Assembly: GCF_023920225.1 (NCBI RefSeq)
Contig: NZ_CP092587.1
Coordinates: forward strand, 1,922,001 to 1,986,000
Length of the DNA: 64,000 nt
Reading direction: 5' to 3'
Source: Vibrio gazogenes
GTDB taxonomy: Bacteria; Pseudomonadota; Gammaproteobacteria; Enterobacterales; Vibrionaceae
Shown: one piece after another, positions 1-8,806 of the stretch
How the letters are laid out: the number at the start of each line of letters is the position of its first letter
Position numbering within the stretch: position 1 is the first letter of the stretch
The notes under the pieces: generated by a model
Seen by the model: the letters and a program-made list of their open reading frames with translations, nothing else
What the model was told of the DNA's origin: nothing
The model's database searches: none
Program-made: the position numbers and the translations under genes

Positions 1-3000
1 TATCAGGTCCATGCTTATCTACAAAGTGAGGATTTAGCCCAGGATAACGTTGCCCCAAGTTTACTTCGTACTCTCTAACCCAACGTTCTGCATTTAATTC
101 CACTTTTTGTTGTAAAAGAGCAGACCGCTCACTACTAGTAAGGTATCCCCACTTGTTATTAAGAAATGCTCGCCGTATAGCCCCAGCACAACTCCCCAAA
201 CACTGACTCAACCCCAGCGGATCCACCCATCCCGTCGGATTCACCACATACTGGTAGTTGTTTAAACCACCCGCGAGGCCGATTGGGTCCGGGGTGATAA
301 ACCGACCGGAGTCAGGGCTATAGTAACGATGACGGTTGTAATGTAAACCCGTTTCTTCATCGTAATACTGCCCCTGAAAACGCAGCGGGCTGACGATGTC
401 GGCCTTGCGCTGGTAAGCCACATTGCCGTAGCTGTGGTAATCCACCGACCAGGCAACACGGCCTTCTACATCGGTGATTTCCAACGGGGTGCCGATTTGG
501 TCAAGGTGATAGAAGTACGGTGTCGCGTTATCCGCCCCTTCACCAGTGACCAGCGCCAGCGGTTTAAAGCTGCCGTATTCGTACAGATAAGTCTGATAAT
601 GACGCTCACCCGATTCGGCCAACAGCTTGTCACCCTGCCATAAAAACTCAGTGGTGGTCTGGTGACCGGTTTTGTCAGTGACCGTTTTATGGGTTCTTCT
701 GCCGAAGGCATCGTATTGGTATTCCGCAAGGGTGCCGTCGGGCTTTTCAACGTGAGTCAGGCGGTGCTGGCCGTCGTATTGATAGCGAGTGATGAGGGAC
801 TGATTGGTGCCGCGCGCTTCCTGTATCAGATTACCAAACTCATCATACTGATAGTGTCGGTCCCCCTGAAACAGCAGCCGGTTCCCTTCAACATTGCTCT
901 GCCGGCTCTGTATCAGGTTGCCTGCCGGGTCGTGGGCAAAGTTCTCACTCAGGCTGCCGCGCACCTGCGTCAGGCGGTCTAACGGGTCATAGTGATATTG
1001 TGTCAACCCTCGCAGGTTATCTTCCACCTGCGTTAAGTTCCCCGAGCGGTTGTACTGATAACGGCGGAACAACGTTTGTTGCTGAGCCTGACTGACCCGA
1101 TGCTCGGTCAGGCGACCGGTTTCATCATACTGAAAATGACTGCTCAGCGCCCCCTGCGTCCGGCGGGTTTCCAGACCACTGACCTGATATTGGTGTTGTG
1201 TCAGGCAGTGACCGTTCAGATTGACCTGATGCAGCCGCCCATGTTGGAAGTCATAGTCAAGCTGCTGCCCGTCCGGCAGTAACTGAGCCGTGATGTGGCC
1301 CAGCGCATCATAACGATAACCGGTGGTTGCCCACCCCTGATGCTCGGTAGTCAATCGGCCCAGCACATCATAGGCATACGCCAGTGGCCAGCGGCCGTCA
1401 TCCACACCGGTCAGATTGCCGAGTAAGTCATAACTGTACTGAATTGTCGATTCATCCGGCAGGGTTTTCCCAATCAGCTTGCCCTGTGCGTCATACGCGT
1501 AACGGGTCATCAGCTCGGTGCCTTCACTGCCGATTTCCGTTTTTGCCGTCAGTTGGGTGTGCGCGTCATATTCATAGACAAACTGCCGCCCGTCAAAGGT
1601 CACTTCCCGCTGGACATGGCCGGTCGGCGTGTAGTCTATCTGATAGCGCTCACCGCGCTCATTGATAATGGCACTGACAAAGTGGAACGGGTTGTCATAG
1701 CGATACTGCACCGTACTGCCGTCCGGGTTGGTCTTCTGCGTCACCAGATGCAGCGGGAACTCATAATCGTAGGTGGTGGCTCTGCCCTGCTCATCGGTGA
1801 ACTTGGTGACCTTGTTATAGGCGTTGTATTCATAAAAGCGGGTCTGACCGCCCGGCAACACCTGTTTGGTTAACCGGCCGCTGCGGTCATAGGAGAGCTC
1901 TGTCACGCCCTGACTGTCATGACGCAGCCGCAACCGCCCCAGAATATCGTAGCGGTAACGAATCACTTCCCCCTGCGGGGTGGTCTCATCGACCAGATGA
2001 CCGTTGCGATTCCAGGTCAGTTGGTGAATGCCACCATCCGGATAGGTGATTTTCTCAATCAGGCCGTGGTCGTTGTAATCATAAACGGTGGTATGACCGA
2101 GCGGGTCGGTCTGCTCGGTGATATGACCCCAGCGGTCATGTCGGTAACGCCACACGGCTTTGTCCTGCTGCACCTGAGTCAGCAGGCCGTTCCGGTATGA
2201 AAAATGGGTTGTCAGTCCGTTCGGCGCAATTTTAGCCACCAACTCACCGGCATCGTTGTACACCGATTCGGTGACATTACCGAGCGCATCAGTCTCTTTA
2301 GTCAGCCGCCCTTTGTCATCATAGGCCTTGAGGTACTCCCCGCCGCTGCCGTCCACTTCTTTAATCAGCCGCGCGTTTTCATCATGCTGGTAAACTTGCT
2401 GCGAGCCGTCGCTGTTGGTCAGCGTCACCGTCCCGGCCTCTTCATCCCAGTCATAGCGGGTATCGACTTGCGTCAGGTTACTGTACTGGCGCACCGCCCG
2501 AACATCCTTCCCTTCGCCCTGCCATTCCCAGCGGAACACCGCACCACCGGCCAGCTCGCGTGACTGAATCACATGTTGGGTATCGTAGGTGTATCGCTCG
2601 GTCTCCCCACTGGCATTGGTGGCGGAGATGAGCTGCGACTGCGCGTTATAGCCATAACTGACCTGCGTCTGAACAAATTGCCATTCGTCCTGCTCAGCCA
2701 GATAAGCGTACAAATCCACTTGGGTAATCAGGTCATCCGTATACACCAACTCAAATCTAAGGTTGGTCTCGGTTGAAATCCGTATCGGACGGTGCTGACG
2801 GTCGTAAGTGATGCTCAGTGAATGGTCATATTGGTCTTTGATAGACGTCAGTAAGCCCGAGTCACCACGCATTTTAAAGGTATAAAACCGCTCACCGCTG
2901 GCAATAATCATCTGCTGTTTATCACTACCCAGAAATGCCGCTGATTTCGCCATCCGGTTGGTAATCGCCGACAATTGCTCTGTCGGTCTGGGGAAACGGG

Positions 3001-3289
3001 TCAGTTTCCCTTCGCCGTCCCGCCAGATAATCTCATCCCCCGCAACCGTCAGTTGGTGTGACAGGGAATGCGACCAGCCATAACCGAGCCCGACATGGGT
3101 TTCAACCGCAGCGGTCCTGTACAGCCGTTGCCATTCAAACGGCAACAGACCAATCAGGTGGCCGTCGGTCAGCGACAGTAACTCTTCGCCGGTTGCCATC
3201 GATATCGGGTCTTTGTCACACACCGTATCTTTACTATCTTGGGTCGGCTTTCCGGATTCATTGGTCGCTGCATGGCTGTCGTCCGGCAG
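1..3289 (-). pseudogene. Rhs core, N-terminally truncated, with its own toxin tip (runs off window)
   Basis: The minus strand is open from about 3325 to the window edge. It matches the full Rhs gene at 9325-12420 base for base with a constant offset of 9131 and only scattered substitutions. Homology stops sharply at 3289, equivalent to about residue 398 of the full protein, and an in-frame stop (TAG) lies just upstream at 3326-3328. The N-terminal third, with the membrane helices, is therefore missing. The YD-repeat shell and the final DPxGL cleavage motif are intact. After DPLGL (near 195-235) the sequence diverges into a different C-terminal tip (IRRAFLNNKWGYLTSSERSA...), which stays open to base 1. 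No strong start is visible; a Met in the PISMATGEE segment is possible. It is either a silent cassette donor for recombination with the complete rhs gene or a broken gene. The tip family is not recognised. Confidence 0.85.
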
Positions 3290-3431
3290 TGGGGTTCTAC
3301 ATTTTGATAGGATAAATATAAATAACTAGTAGAGGCTTTATTATAAAACGAGTTCTTGTTTGAGTATTAAATAATGTTTTTGAGATGTGTATAGTGTGAA
3401 AAATGAGAAATTTCGCTTTATAGAGGTATAG
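3290..3431 (+). promoter_or_regulatory. AT-rich junction and promoter region of the restriction-modification genes
   Basis: This 142-bp stretch joins the broken Rhs core to the endonuclease gene and has no Rhs homology. It is strongly AT-rich. It contains promoter-like elements (TTGTTT near 3355 and a TATAGTG-like -10 near 3390) and a GAGG ribosome-binding site just before the ATG at 3432. No controller (C) protein gene or C-box is evident. The promoter call is by inspection only. Confidence 0.4.
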
Positions 3432-4757
3432 ATGGCAACTTTCAGTAGTATTTCAGACCATATGCGCAACCTAGGTGCAACTCGAATTATTTTTAAACCT
3501 CTCGCAAACAATGACAACACAAAACAACAGATTTATCTCGGGGCTGATTTCGACGTAATCCGGGTTATTCCATCTGGCGACATATATGCAAGTGGAACCA
3601 GTAAAAAAGGTCCAATATTCAAAGCTCCTCTGAATTTTTATTGGATAGATGAAAATGGAAATACTGATCATGCTCCTAACAGCCAGATCATACTCTATCC
3701 CAAATACCCTGAAATACGGATGTCTGGTTTTCTGTCGGACACAAACCGAAAGCTTACAATCACACCACGACACTTAATGCAGCCACCGACTAGGGAAGAA
3801 CGGGAAGCACGCTTGAAGACACATCGTTATCTGATCCTTGGAGTAAACAAAGATACAGTGTGGGCATACTGCACATCTTGGCAGGATACTCTTGCAGAAG
3901 AGTTGTGTGTGTTGGTTATTAATGAAAAGGCAACAATAGTAGCTTCTGTTTTTTACGAACAGCCAAAAGTCGGAAAAACCAGTGAAGAGAAACTATTGGA
4001 AAAACTGAGACAAGTTTACGAAACAGGCCCCATCGAATCATGTCGACTGAAAGCGGATGGAACAAAAATTCCCTACAAGGCACAGAACGGAGCCGGATAT
4101 ACGCTGGAAGCTCAATTCGGGATAACCCCGAATGGGTGTGCCGACCCAGATTTCATGGATTGGGAACTCAAATCACACTCAGGTTCAGTTGTTACACTCA
4201 TGACACCGGAGCCTAATACCGGGAGTTATATTGACGGCGGACTGAAAGTATTTCTGGATCAATACGCAACCAATAATCAACCCGAACGCTTGGACTTTGC
4301 AAGTCGCCACGAAGTGAATAAAGAAAACAGAAAGACAACACTGACTATGAGAATGGAAGGATACGACCCAAAATCCGGCCAGATAATCGATCCGGAAGGT
4401 GGTCTGATGCTAAGAGATCGGGATGGTAATCTTGCTGCCGGATGGAGGTTCGATAAAGTAATAGAACACTGGAAAAGGAAACATTCCAACACTTGTTATA
4501 TTACCTATAAGGCTTGCAAAGATAACGAGTTTCCAACTTATCATTATGGCCCCGATATAACTTTAGGGCAGGGAACAAGTCTGGAACACTTTTTGAGAGG
4601 GTTGCATTCCTGTGCAATCTACTACGACCCGGGAATCAACATGAAGTTTAAAGATGGTAAATGGAAGCCCAAAAAACGAAATCAATTCCGAGTAAAATGG
4701 AAAGATCTCTATCGTCTGTACGACTCACTACGCAAATTAGATTTGAGAAACATATAA
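3432..4757 (+). CDS. Type II restriction endonuclease, MvaI/BcnI family
   Basis: The 441-residue protein carries the hallmark C-terminal block of MvaI/BcnI-family endonucleases. NGAGYTLEAQFGI (about 219-231) is followed by NGCADPDFMDWELKS, which supplies D240, E245 and K247 of the PD-(D/E)xK site. Known members cut CCWGG or CCSGG as monomers. The classical enzymes are about 240 residues long; here roughly 200 extra N-terminal residues form an additional domain that I do not recognise. The gene is followed after 84 bp by a Dcm-like methyltransferase on the same strand, which makes a restriction-modification pair and suggests recognition of CCWGG or a close relative. Base composition is more AT-rich than the flanking Rhs genes, and the pair is wedged into an Rhs array, both consistent with horizontal gain. 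Family call is confident; exact specificity is inferred. Confidence 0.88.
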   Translation: MATFSSISDHMRNLGATRIIFKPLANNDNTKQQIYLGADFDVIRVIPSGDIYASGTSKKGPIFKAPLNFYWIDENGNTDHAPNSQIILYPKYPEIRMSGFLSDTNRKLTITPRHLMQPPTREEREARLKTHRYLILGVNKDTVWAYCTSWQDTLAEELCVLVINEKATIVASVFYEQPKVGKTSEEKLLEKLRQVYETGPIESCRLKADGTKIPYKAQNGAGYTLEAQFGITPNGCADPDFMDWELKSHSGSVVTLMTPEPNTGSYIDGGLKVFLDQYATNNQPERLDFASRHEVNKENRKTTLTMRMEGYDPKSGQIIDPEGGLMLRDRDGNLAAGWRFDKVIEHWKRKHSNTCYITYKACKDNEFPTYHYGPDITLGQGTSLEHFLRGLHSCAIYYDPGINMKFKDGKWKPKKRNQFRVKWKDLYRLYDSLRKLDLRNI

Positions 4758-4841
4758 ACTGTATATTCATACAATACAAATCTATTATATGGGAATATTG
4801 TGTGATAAAATACGCACCAAAATTCCCAGAGAAAAACAAAT

Positions 4842-6518
4842 ATGCTTTACAACGAAATACTAAAAGGTGATCTTGAAGATCAACTGCGTATTGAAAAAAA
4901 CATCAAAGAAAGCAATAAACTACTTAAACTACTCGTTGAGATATATGATCAGAAAAATCTTGCTTCCAAGTTCAAACTTATGGGTGGAGATATTGCATCA
5001 GTAACCAGAGAAAAACTGAACAAATGGAAAGCACATCCTGAACATACCCCGATTATTTTTAACAAACGAGCGATAGAATATATCAGAGAAGCACTGCTAC
5101 CACTCAAACCGGAGCACTGGGATAACCCAACTTTCAAATTTATCGATCTATTCGCTGGTATTGGCGGAATAAGAAAAGGTTTTGAAGAGATAGGCGGGAA
5201 GTGTATTTTCACTAGTGAATGGGACTCAAATGCTCGTCGCACCTATCTCGCAAACCACTACGTGGATGATACTGAGTTGTCTTACTTCCTCGACTCTGAA
5301 GAAGAGAACCCAACTAAGAACAAATCGTTCATGGACATCACCAAAATAACAAAAAGTGGGAACAGTCAGGCTACAGCACAAGAAAAGCGAGAAAGTATTC
5401 TTTCACATATCCCCGAGCATGATGTTTTGTTAGCAGGTTTTCCATGTCAGCCTTTCTCTCTTGCGGGAGTATCGAAGAAAAACTCTCTCGGCCGTACCCA
5501 TGGCTTTGAATGTGAAACACAGGGAACTCTGTTCTTCGATGTCGAGCAAGTTCTTTTGGTTCGTCAGCCTAAGTATTTCGTTCTGGAAAATGTAAAAAAT
5601 TTGAAAAGCCACGACAAAGGCAACACCTTTGCAACTATTATCCGCGCGTTGGATCATGCTGGATACTGGGTTGCAGATATCAGTAACCAGAGCGACGATA
5701 TCGAAGAAGCCATCGAAATTGTACGCAGACGCAAAAACGAGCCGACAATTATAGATGGAGTTCACTTTACCCCCCAACACCGTGAACGTATTGTACTTGT
5801 TGGGATCAGAAAAGATCTTATAGACAACAGACCTGAGCTAGCAAGGCTCAGTCTGAAAGACATTCAAAAACCGGAATTCCGATATACCGTAGCAGATATC
5901 CTTTGCCCGTTAACTAATGCTGAACAACGTAAATACACACTCACACCAAATCTGTGGAACTATCTTTATCACTATGCACAAAAACATCAGTCTAAAGGTA
6001 ATGGCTTTGGGTTTGGTTTAGTCGATCCATCAGATACAAATGCAGTTACTCGCACATTGTCAGCCCGATATTACAAAGATGGTTCAGAAATTCTGATTAA
6101 TCAGCATGGGATAACCCCAGATTATCTAGAGCGTAATAAAATATTCGCAATTCGTAAGAATCACGAAAGAGAACAGGCCGCGTTAGAATACGCGCAACAC
6201 TGGCAGAAATCGAATATAGATAGCTCTGAAAAAGAGTTTAAGGACAAAATCAAAGAAGGCGAGAAAGTGTACGATGAAAAATTCGGCCGTTATGCGGAAG
6301 AATTTGATTCATTGTACCGAACTCCCCGTCGCCTTACACCTCGTGAATGTGCTCGCTTGATGGGATTCGAAAAGCCAGAACAGTACAGAAACGAAACTGA
6401 TATAGATTTTCGAATAGTTTGTGCAGATACATCAGCATATAAACAATTCGGAAACTCTGTTGTAGTACCAGTTTTCAGAAGTGTGGCAAATTTGTTACAA
6501 AAGTACATTATCCAGTAG
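4842..6518 (+). CDS. DNA (cytosine-5) methyltransferase, Dcm-like
   Basis: The 558-residue enzyme shows all main C5-methyltransferase motifs. These are motif I FIDLFAGIGG (100-109), motif IV GFPCQPFS with catalytic C202, motif VI ENV (249-251), motif VIII QHRERIVLVG (about 312-321) and motif X FGNSVVVPVF near the C-terminus. It resembles E. coli Dcm throughout, for example PEHDVLLAGF, GVSKKNSLGR and ARYYKDG. It probably transfers methyl from S-adenosylmethionine to the inner C of CCWGG. It is longer than Dcm (about 472 residues) because of an insert before RTPRRLTPREC and a longer region after motif I. It follows the MvaI/BcnI-type endonuclease and is its likely protective partner. No vsr mismatch-repair gene follows, unlike E. 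coli dcm-vsr. GAGAAA upstream of the ATG is a weak ribosome-binding site. Confidence 0.93.
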   Translation: MLYNEILKGDLEDQLRIEKNIKESNKLLKLLVEIYDQKNLASKFKLMGGDIASVTREKLNKWKAHPEHTPIIFNKRAIEYIREALLPLKPEHWDNPTFKFIDLFAGIGGIRKGFEEIGGKCIFTSEWDSNARRTYLANHYVDDTELSYFLDSEEENPTKNKSFMDITKITKSGNSQATAQEKRESILSHIPEHDVLLAGFPCQPFSLAGVSKKNSLGRTHGFECETQGTLFFDVEQVLLVRQPKYFVLENVKNLKSHDKGNTFATIIRALDHAGYWVADISNQSDDIEEAIEIVRRRKNEPTIIDGVHFTPQHRERIVLVGIRKDLIDNRPELARLSLKDIQKPEFRYTVADILCPLTNAEQRKYTLTPNLWNYLYHYAQKHQSKGNGFGFGLVDPSDTNAVTRTLSARYYKDGSEILINQHGITPDYLERNKIFAIRKNHEREQAALEYAQHWQKSNIDSSEKEFKDKIKEGEKVYDEKFGRYAEEFDSLYRTPRRLTPRECARLMGFEKPEQYRNETDIDFRIVCADTSAYKQFGNSVVVPVFRSVANLLQKYIIQ

Positions 6519-6635
6519 AAGAGAATATCAGCTTATGAGACTTTTTACTTAACCCAAGTGTGCTTCATGCTACTCATTGTCGTGAACTGGTAGGTATATT
6601 CTCATACTTTTTCCATACTTTCTTTTCCCTAAAAA

Positions 6636-6720
6636 CAGATAACCTACGCTCTGCACTGGCAAAATCCGGTGCCGGGCGTAGGAACCCGCATTTCCCCACA
6701 AGGCATAATAAATGTCAGTT
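6636..6720 (+). ncRNA. C4-type antisense RNA (P1/P4-phage immunity RNA) candidate
   Basis: A long interrupted hairpin is visible at 6643-6682. CCTACGC pairs with GCGTAGG as the outer stem, and GCACTGG pairs with CCGGTGC (one G-T) around a CAAAAT loop. The loop with the adjoining CCGGTGCCGGGCG resembles, from memory, the conserved core of C4 antisense RNAs of phages P1/P7 and the related CI RNA of satellite P4. Those RNAs are processed from a leader and block expression of a downstream antirepressor or replication operon by pairing. The context fits, because an Ash-like reading frame and a small gene follow directly. CGTAGG recurs downstream at 6849-6854 and could pair with CCTACG of the RNA. 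Length and ends are approximate. Confidence 0.6.
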
Positions 6721-6762
6721 TATACTGGTATTTTTCTATGTTACGCTTTAGCTCGCCTGATT

Positions 6763-6900
6763 ATGGTGGGCTGGGCAAGGCAGCTTCGGCTGGCTGCTAA
6801 CCTTGTGGAGCGGTATTCCTACACCTTGTTCCAGTTCACCACCCGAAACGTAGGAATTTCGTGTGGTGTTCATATCTCAACAACCACAAGGAGTTCTACT
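6763..6900 (+). other. Ash-like leader reading frame (phage-satellite type)
   Basis: The frame starting MVGWARQLRLAANL and continuing through TTRNVGISCGVHISTTTRS has the hallmarks of the Ash family (Phage_ASH) found downstream of C4/CI RNAs in P4-like satellites: an MVGWA-type start, a TT-x-x-VGIS-x-G core and an STTTR end. It is in frame with the following 61-codon gene with no stop between them. The two could therefore be translated as one product of about 107 residues, or this part may act mainly as a regulatory leader. It is probably a remnant or a minimal module, since no integrase, primase or capsid gene is near. Confidence 0.5.
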
Positions 6901-7086
6901 ATGTACGAAACTATCCCTTACGATCACCAATTCGCCCAAAAAGCCCGCGAATACCTGCGTCAGTTAGAAGAAATATTTGAAGCCGAACAGCGGCACAATA
7001 GTCAAGAACTGCGCAATGTGCTGCTGTATCTGAATAATCTGATTACTACCCATTACGTGCGCTATCATGAAGATCCGGATGAGTGA
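6901..7086 (+). CDS. Small protein of unknown function in phage-satellite-like module
   Basis: The 61-codon gene begins MYETIPYDHQFAQKAREYL. I chose this ATG because AAGGAG lies 7 bp upstream; an in-frame extension back to 6763 is possible (see the Ash-like frame). The product is acidic, rich in Glu, Gln and Asn, and predicted mostly helical (QLEEIFEAEQRHNSQELRN, LLYLNNLITTHY). It has no signal peptide or membrane segment. It sits immediately after a C4-type RNA and Ash-like frame, where P4/P1-type elements keep the gene controlled by that RNA. I do not recognise the family and assign no function. Confidence 0.6.
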   Translation: MYETIPYDHQFAQKAREYLRQLEEIFEAEQRHNSQELRNVLLYLNNLITTHYVRYHEDPDE

Positions 7087-7121
7087 GATTGGTGTGATGA
7101 TTGATTGGTTGATTTAGTTTT

Positions 7122-7146
7122 CGAGCCGCGGTTGCGGCTCGATTTG
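7122..7146 (+). terminator. Hairpin terminator after the small gene
   Basis: CGAGCCGC and GCGGCTCG form an 8-bp GC-rich stem around GGTT, 36 bp after the small plus-strand gene, followed by ATTTG. The U tract is short, so efficiency is uncertain. Confidence 0.55.
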
Positions 7147-7207
7147 AATTATCTGAAATATAAGGTGTAACTCGTCGGCCACATCCCAGATATCAGTTGA
7201 TATGAAC

Positions 7208-7246
7208 GAAAACAGCCGGAACTATTTTTAGCCCGGCTGTTTTTTG
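7208..7246. terminator. Terminator downstream of the orphan Rhs immunity gene
   Basis: ACAGCCGG (7212-7219) and CCGGCTGT (7233-7240) form a stem with T-rich flanks on both sides, so it can serve either strand. On the minus strand it ends the orphan tip/immunity pair. A degenerate copy of the same sequence occupies the matching place after the other Rhs immunity gene (8461-8502). Confidence 0.65.
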
Positions 7247-7276
7247 GAAGGGTTTGAATGTGTCAACTGGGTTAAT

Positions 7277-7555
7277 TTAATTCCCCATATTCCCTTTTAT
7301 TAATGAGTATGTATTAAAGCAATCTATTGTTTGTTTATCAGTATCAACTTTAATGGTATCGGGAATATCAAAAACCTTTAACAGCTGTTCAAAATCAATT
7401 TCATTCTTTAAATGACAAAAATATCCTGTTCGATTATTGCCCCATAAAAACGAATTACAAGATTCGTTACCATGTTCCAGTAAATAGTCAACTATAGGTT
7501 GTAAATGATAGTAATCTGGCATTCCATCTGGAGCAGATGTTTCAATTTTGATCAT
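7277..7555 (-). CDS. Candidate immunity protein for the orphan Rhs tip
   Basis: The 92-residue product begins MIKIETSAPDGMPDYYHLQPIVDYLLEHGNES and is acidic and soluble, with no signal peptide or membrane segment. Its ATG shares one base with the TAA stop of the toxin tip (TAATG), so the two are translationally coupled. A terminator follows it. Small genes placed directly after an Rhs C-terminal domain are normally cognate immunity genes that neutralise the toxin in the producing cell and its kin. That role is inferred from position; the family is not recognised. Confidence 0.7.
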   Translation of the reverse strand: MIKIETSAPDGMPDYYHLQPIVDYLLEHGNESCNSFLWGNNRTGYFCHLKNEIDFEQLLKVFDIPDTIKVDTDKQTIDCFNTYSLIKGNMGN

Positions 7556-8316
7556 TATTTATTCCTTAACTTTTCTAATTTATTAGAAACATCAGGTGCT
7601 TTAGTATCTTTCATGACCTCTAAAGAACCTTTAACAGGCACCAACTTTATTAAATGTTCATCTAGGATAAAGTATTGATCATGTGTCTTATAACGGCCCG
7701 GATTAAATTGTGGATTTGCTTTAGTAGGACCAAATGCCGCACCTCCCATAGGAATATCTTCTTTCACTTCAAACATCTGAACATATTTTTTATAGTCAGT
7801 TCGTCCATCGCCAGCATATACCTGAACCCCTTGGTTCAGTGCCCTTGAACTAACTAATCCATCTTTGGCCCGACTAACTTCAACTGCACTTGGAGTAGTA
7901 AAATAATTACCCGTAATACCACCTTGCTCTTTCCAGGTTATATGAGCTAGCTGAGTTCCTTTCGGTATAGAAATGTCTTCTAATTTATCTACTCCGAAGT
8001 AAGGATCAGAACTTTGATAAGCAGCCGACTGTTCAGCGGCAGTCAAAGGATTCCCAGCACAACTCCCCTCACACTGATTCAACCCCAGTGGATCAACCCA
8101 TCCCGTCGGATTTTTTACATACTGGTAGTTGTTTAAACCACCCGCAAGCCCGATTGGGTCCGGGGTGATAAACCGACCGGAGTCAGGGCTATAGTAACGG
8201 TGGCGGTTGTAATGTAAACCCGTTTCTTCATCGTAATACTGCCCCTGAAAACGCAGCGGGCTGACGATTTCGGCCTTGCGCTGGTAAGCCACATTGCCGT
8301 AGCTGTGGTAATCCAC
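7555..8316 (-). CDS. Orphan Rhs C-terminal fragment with toxin tip
   Basis: Only the last part of an Rhs core is present. Homology to the full Rhs gene runs from about 8390 and then breaks. A GTG codon (8316) begins VDYHSYGNVAYQRK, followed by the two DPxGL motifs of the autoproteolysis region (DPIGL and WVDPLGL). After DPLGL comes a distinct tip of about 170 residues: PKGTQLAHITW, GITGNYFTTPSAVEV, AFGPTKANPQFNPGR, DQYFILDEHLIKLVPVKG. The GT...YFTT pattern followed by a GP-rich segment is reminiscent of ADP-ribosyltransferase-like polymorphic toxins, but I cannot assign a family. Without N-terminal delivery domains it is probably silent or a recombination donor that can replace the tip of the upstream full Rhs gene. 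Such displaced tip-immunity cassettes are typical of rhs loci. Confidence 0.8.
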   Translation of the reverse strand: MDYHSYGNVAYQRKAEIVSPLRFQGQYYDEETGLHYNRHRYYSPDSGRFITPDPIGLAGGLNNYQYVKNPTGWVDPLGLNQCEGSCAGNPLTAAEQSAAYQSSDPYFGVDKLEDISIPKGTQLAHITWKEQGGITGNYFTTPSAVEVSRAKDGLVSSRALNQGVQVYAGDGRTDYKKYVQMFEVKEDIPMGGAAFGPTKANPQFNPGRYKTHDQYFILDEHLIKLVPVKGSLEVMKDTKAPDVSNKLEKLRNK

Positions 8317-8460
8317 CGACCAGGCAACACGGCCTTCTGCATCGGTGATTTCCAGCGGGGTGCCGATTTGATCAAGGTGATAAAAGTACGGGGACGTCCG
8401 TCGCCGGAAATTATCCCCGACAACCCTAATGGATAAAGAACAAGCTCAATTGAGTGAAAT

Positions 8461-8502
8461 AAAACAACCGGACTATTGAGTGAGCCCAGCTGTTTTTTTT
8501 GG
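8461..8502 (-). terminator. Degenerate terminator repeat after the Rhs immunity gene
   Basis: AAAACAACCGGACTATT...GCCCAGCTG followed by eight T aligns with the terminator at 7208-7246. The stem has two mismatches. It lies downstream (minus strand) of the 87-residue immunity gene, so each tip-immunity cassette carries its own copy at the 3' end. Confidence 0.45.
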
Positions 8503-8542
8503 GGATGGGGGAATCGGATTAGAGTGTCCCGTTAACTTGGAC

Positions 8543-8806
8543 TCACATTGGTTCTCCCCTCAGATCTCCCGGTGGTTGTAGCAGAAGATGATCTTTTTTA
8601 CGTTCTCGACAAAGTTTAACGAAAGATAGTGCTAGTTCCATATTTTGATAAAATAGCTGAAATTGGCTTTCATCGATTTCATAATATTCTTCATAATCAA
8701 CATAGCTATTGCTTACTGGTATTGAGACGAAATACTTTCCGCTCATCTCTTCTACACCAATAGAAAATCTATGTTCCTTATTGATTTTTTTATCTTTAAA
8801 TATCAT
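8543..8806 (-). CDS. Candidate Rhs immunity protein
   Basis: The 87-residue product contains RFSIGVEEMSGKYFVSIPVSNSYVDYEEYYEID, then a helical FVKLCRERKKDHLLLQPPGDLRG end. It is soluble and acidic in its centre. Its ATG overlaps the TGA stop of the full Rhs gene (ATGA), the usual arrangement of a toxin tip and its immunity gene. It probably binds and neutralises the C-terminal tip of the 1602-residue Rhs protein. I recall similar small proteins behind Rhs genes in other Proteobacteria but cannot name the family. No similarity to the other immunity candidate at 7277-7555 is visible, as expected for different tips. Confidence 0.75.
   Translation of the reverse strand: MIFKDKKINKEHRFSIGVEEMSGKYFVSIPVSNSYVDYEEYYEIDESQFQLFYQNMELALSFVKLCRERKKDHLLLQPPGDLRGEPM

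Noticed and set aside
4661..4870. Small plus frame between the endonuclease and methyltransferase genes, as a possible controller protein
   Set aside because: It overlaps both genes out of frame and has no helix-turn-helix; no C-box is visible.
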